NCBI GenBank assembly: GCA_903871975.1
Contig: CAIQIY010000126.1
Coordinates: 1 to 13,619, forward strand
Source: an uncultured Chloroflexota bacterium
GTDB taxonomy: Bacteria; Chloroflexota; Chloroflexia; Chloroflexales; Roseiflexaceae
Direction of reading: 5' to 3'
Length of the DNA stretch: 13,619 bases
In this document: positions 13,158 to 13,619 of the stretch, one piece after another
Position numbering within the stretch: the stretch's first letter is position 1
Layout: every line of letters begins with the position of its first letter
The notes under the pieces: generated by a model
Told to the model about the DNA's origin: nothing
The model's input: the letters and a program-made list of their open reading frames with translations, nothing else
The model's database searches: none
Position numbers and translations under genes: made by a program

Positions 13158-13619
13158 ATGGGAAGGATCACCGACACATTCGCCCGGCTGCGCGTCGAAG
13201 GGCGTGCCGCGTTGATGCCGTATCTGATGAGCGGCTACCCGACGCGTGGCGCCCTGCTCGACCTGGTGCCGGCGCTCGAAGCGGCCGGCGCCGATCTGTT
13301 CGAGATCGGCATCCCGTTCTCGGACCCGCTCGCCGACGGTGCGACCATCCAGCGGGCCGCCGAGCGCGCCCTGGCCAATGGCCAGCGCCTGCCCGACACC
13401 ATCGCCGAAATCGCCCAGCTGCGCGCCGCCGGCGTGCGCGCGCCGCTCGTCCTCATGGGCTACATCAATCCGTTTCTGCAATACGGCATCGACCGGCTGC
13501 TGGCCGATGCCGCGGCGGCTGGCGTCGATGGCCTGATCATCCCCGACCTGCCCCCCGAAGAAGCCGGTGAGATCCAGCGCGCCTGTGCCGCCCATGGCCT
13601 CGACCTGATCATGTTCGTC
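13158..13619 (+). CDS. trpA: tryptophan synthase alpha chain (partial, 3' end outside window)
   Basis: The first 154 residues of TrpA, the subunit that splits indole-3-glycerol phosphate into indole and glyceraldehyde-3-phosphate and hands indole to TrpB. The signature FEIGIPFSDPLADG at 48-61 contains both catalytic acids, Glu49 and Asp60, at exactly the residue numbers of the Salmonella enzyme. LMGYINPFLQYG and DGLIIPDLPPEEA follow at about 98-109 and 123-135, as in the family TIM barrel. Start: ATG 13158 behind GAGGAG overlapping the stop of the small membrane gene. The frame is open to the window edge. trpB and other trp genes are not upstream, so trpA here follows metG rather than lying in a classic trp operon, at least on this side. 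Confidence 0.97.
   Translation, partial: MGRITDTFARLRVEGRAALMPYLMSGYPTRGALLDLVPALEAAGADLFEIGIPFSDPLADGATIQRAAERALANGQRLPDTIAEIAQLRAAGVRAPLVLMGYINPFLQYGIDRLLADAAAAGVDGLIIPDLPPEEAGEIQRACAAHGLDLIMFV

Noticed and set aside
11127..13595. Long minus-strand open frame (822 codons) opposite metG, the small membrane gene and trpA
   Set aside because: Antisense shadow of metG and trpA with biased composition; it has no recognisable motif.
1..13619. CRISPR arrays, insertion sequences, prophage, replication origin
   Set aside because: No spaced identical repeats, transposase or integrase, or origin-like boxes were found; repeats present are short hairpins and GC-rich coincidences.

Overview
The window is bacterial, densely coded and G+C-rich: by eye about two thirds G+C, with G/C strongly preferred at third codon positions. 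Gene content points to Chloroflexota, possibly the filamentous Chloroflexales-like lineages. The pointers are an 'alternative' GlmU of the type shared by Bacteroidota and some Chloroflexota, two CofD/YvcK-family proteins beside it, a CrtL-type lycopene cyclase and a short MetG without a C-terminal tRNA-binding domain. This placement is inference; no marker gene proves it.

Layout: (1) About 1-2204, plus strand. The probable tail of an upstream gene is followed by an aldo/keto reductase and a Gfo/Idh/MocA oxidoreductase, which look like a small sugar or polyol oxidation operon. (2) 2223-3194, minus strand. A PrsW-family intramembrane protease converges on region 1 and has its own promoter candidate and an inverted repeat upstream. 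(3) 3338-4564, minus strand. A lycopene beta-cyclase of the CrtL type, separated by a strong hairpin from the block upstream of it. (4) 4631-10622, minus strand. Five tightly packed genes in transcription order: phosphomannomutase/phosphoglucomutase, a membrane-anchored divergent CofD/YvcK homologue, alternative GlmU, a soluble YvcK homologue, and an M29 aminopeptidase. Junctions are overlaps of 1, 4 or 8 nt, or at most a 23 nt gap. (5) 10684-10760, minus strand. tRNA-Arg(CCU) with encoded CCA and an excellent promoter. (6) 10803-13619, plus strand. A divergent promoter, a long structured leader, metG, a small membrane protein, and the start of trpA, which runs off the window.

How the genes may work together: the mutase and alternative GlmU can supply sugar-1-phosphates and UDP-sugars. 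YvcK proteins of Firmicutes bind UDP-sugars and link carbon metabolism to cell-wall synthesis. Two different YvcK-like proteins flanking a UDP-GlcNAc-type enzyme, one tethered to the membrane and lacking the classical motifs, are the most interesting content here. The order suggests a UDP-sugar supply-and-sensing module for the envelope, which is inference. The metG-trpA operon and tRNA-Arg are transcribed back to back from promoters whose -35 boxes are only 4 bp apart.

No CRISPR array, insertion sequence, prophage or replication origin was seen. No stretch over 300 bases lacks a gene; the longest is the 285-base divergent promoter and leader region at 10761-11045.
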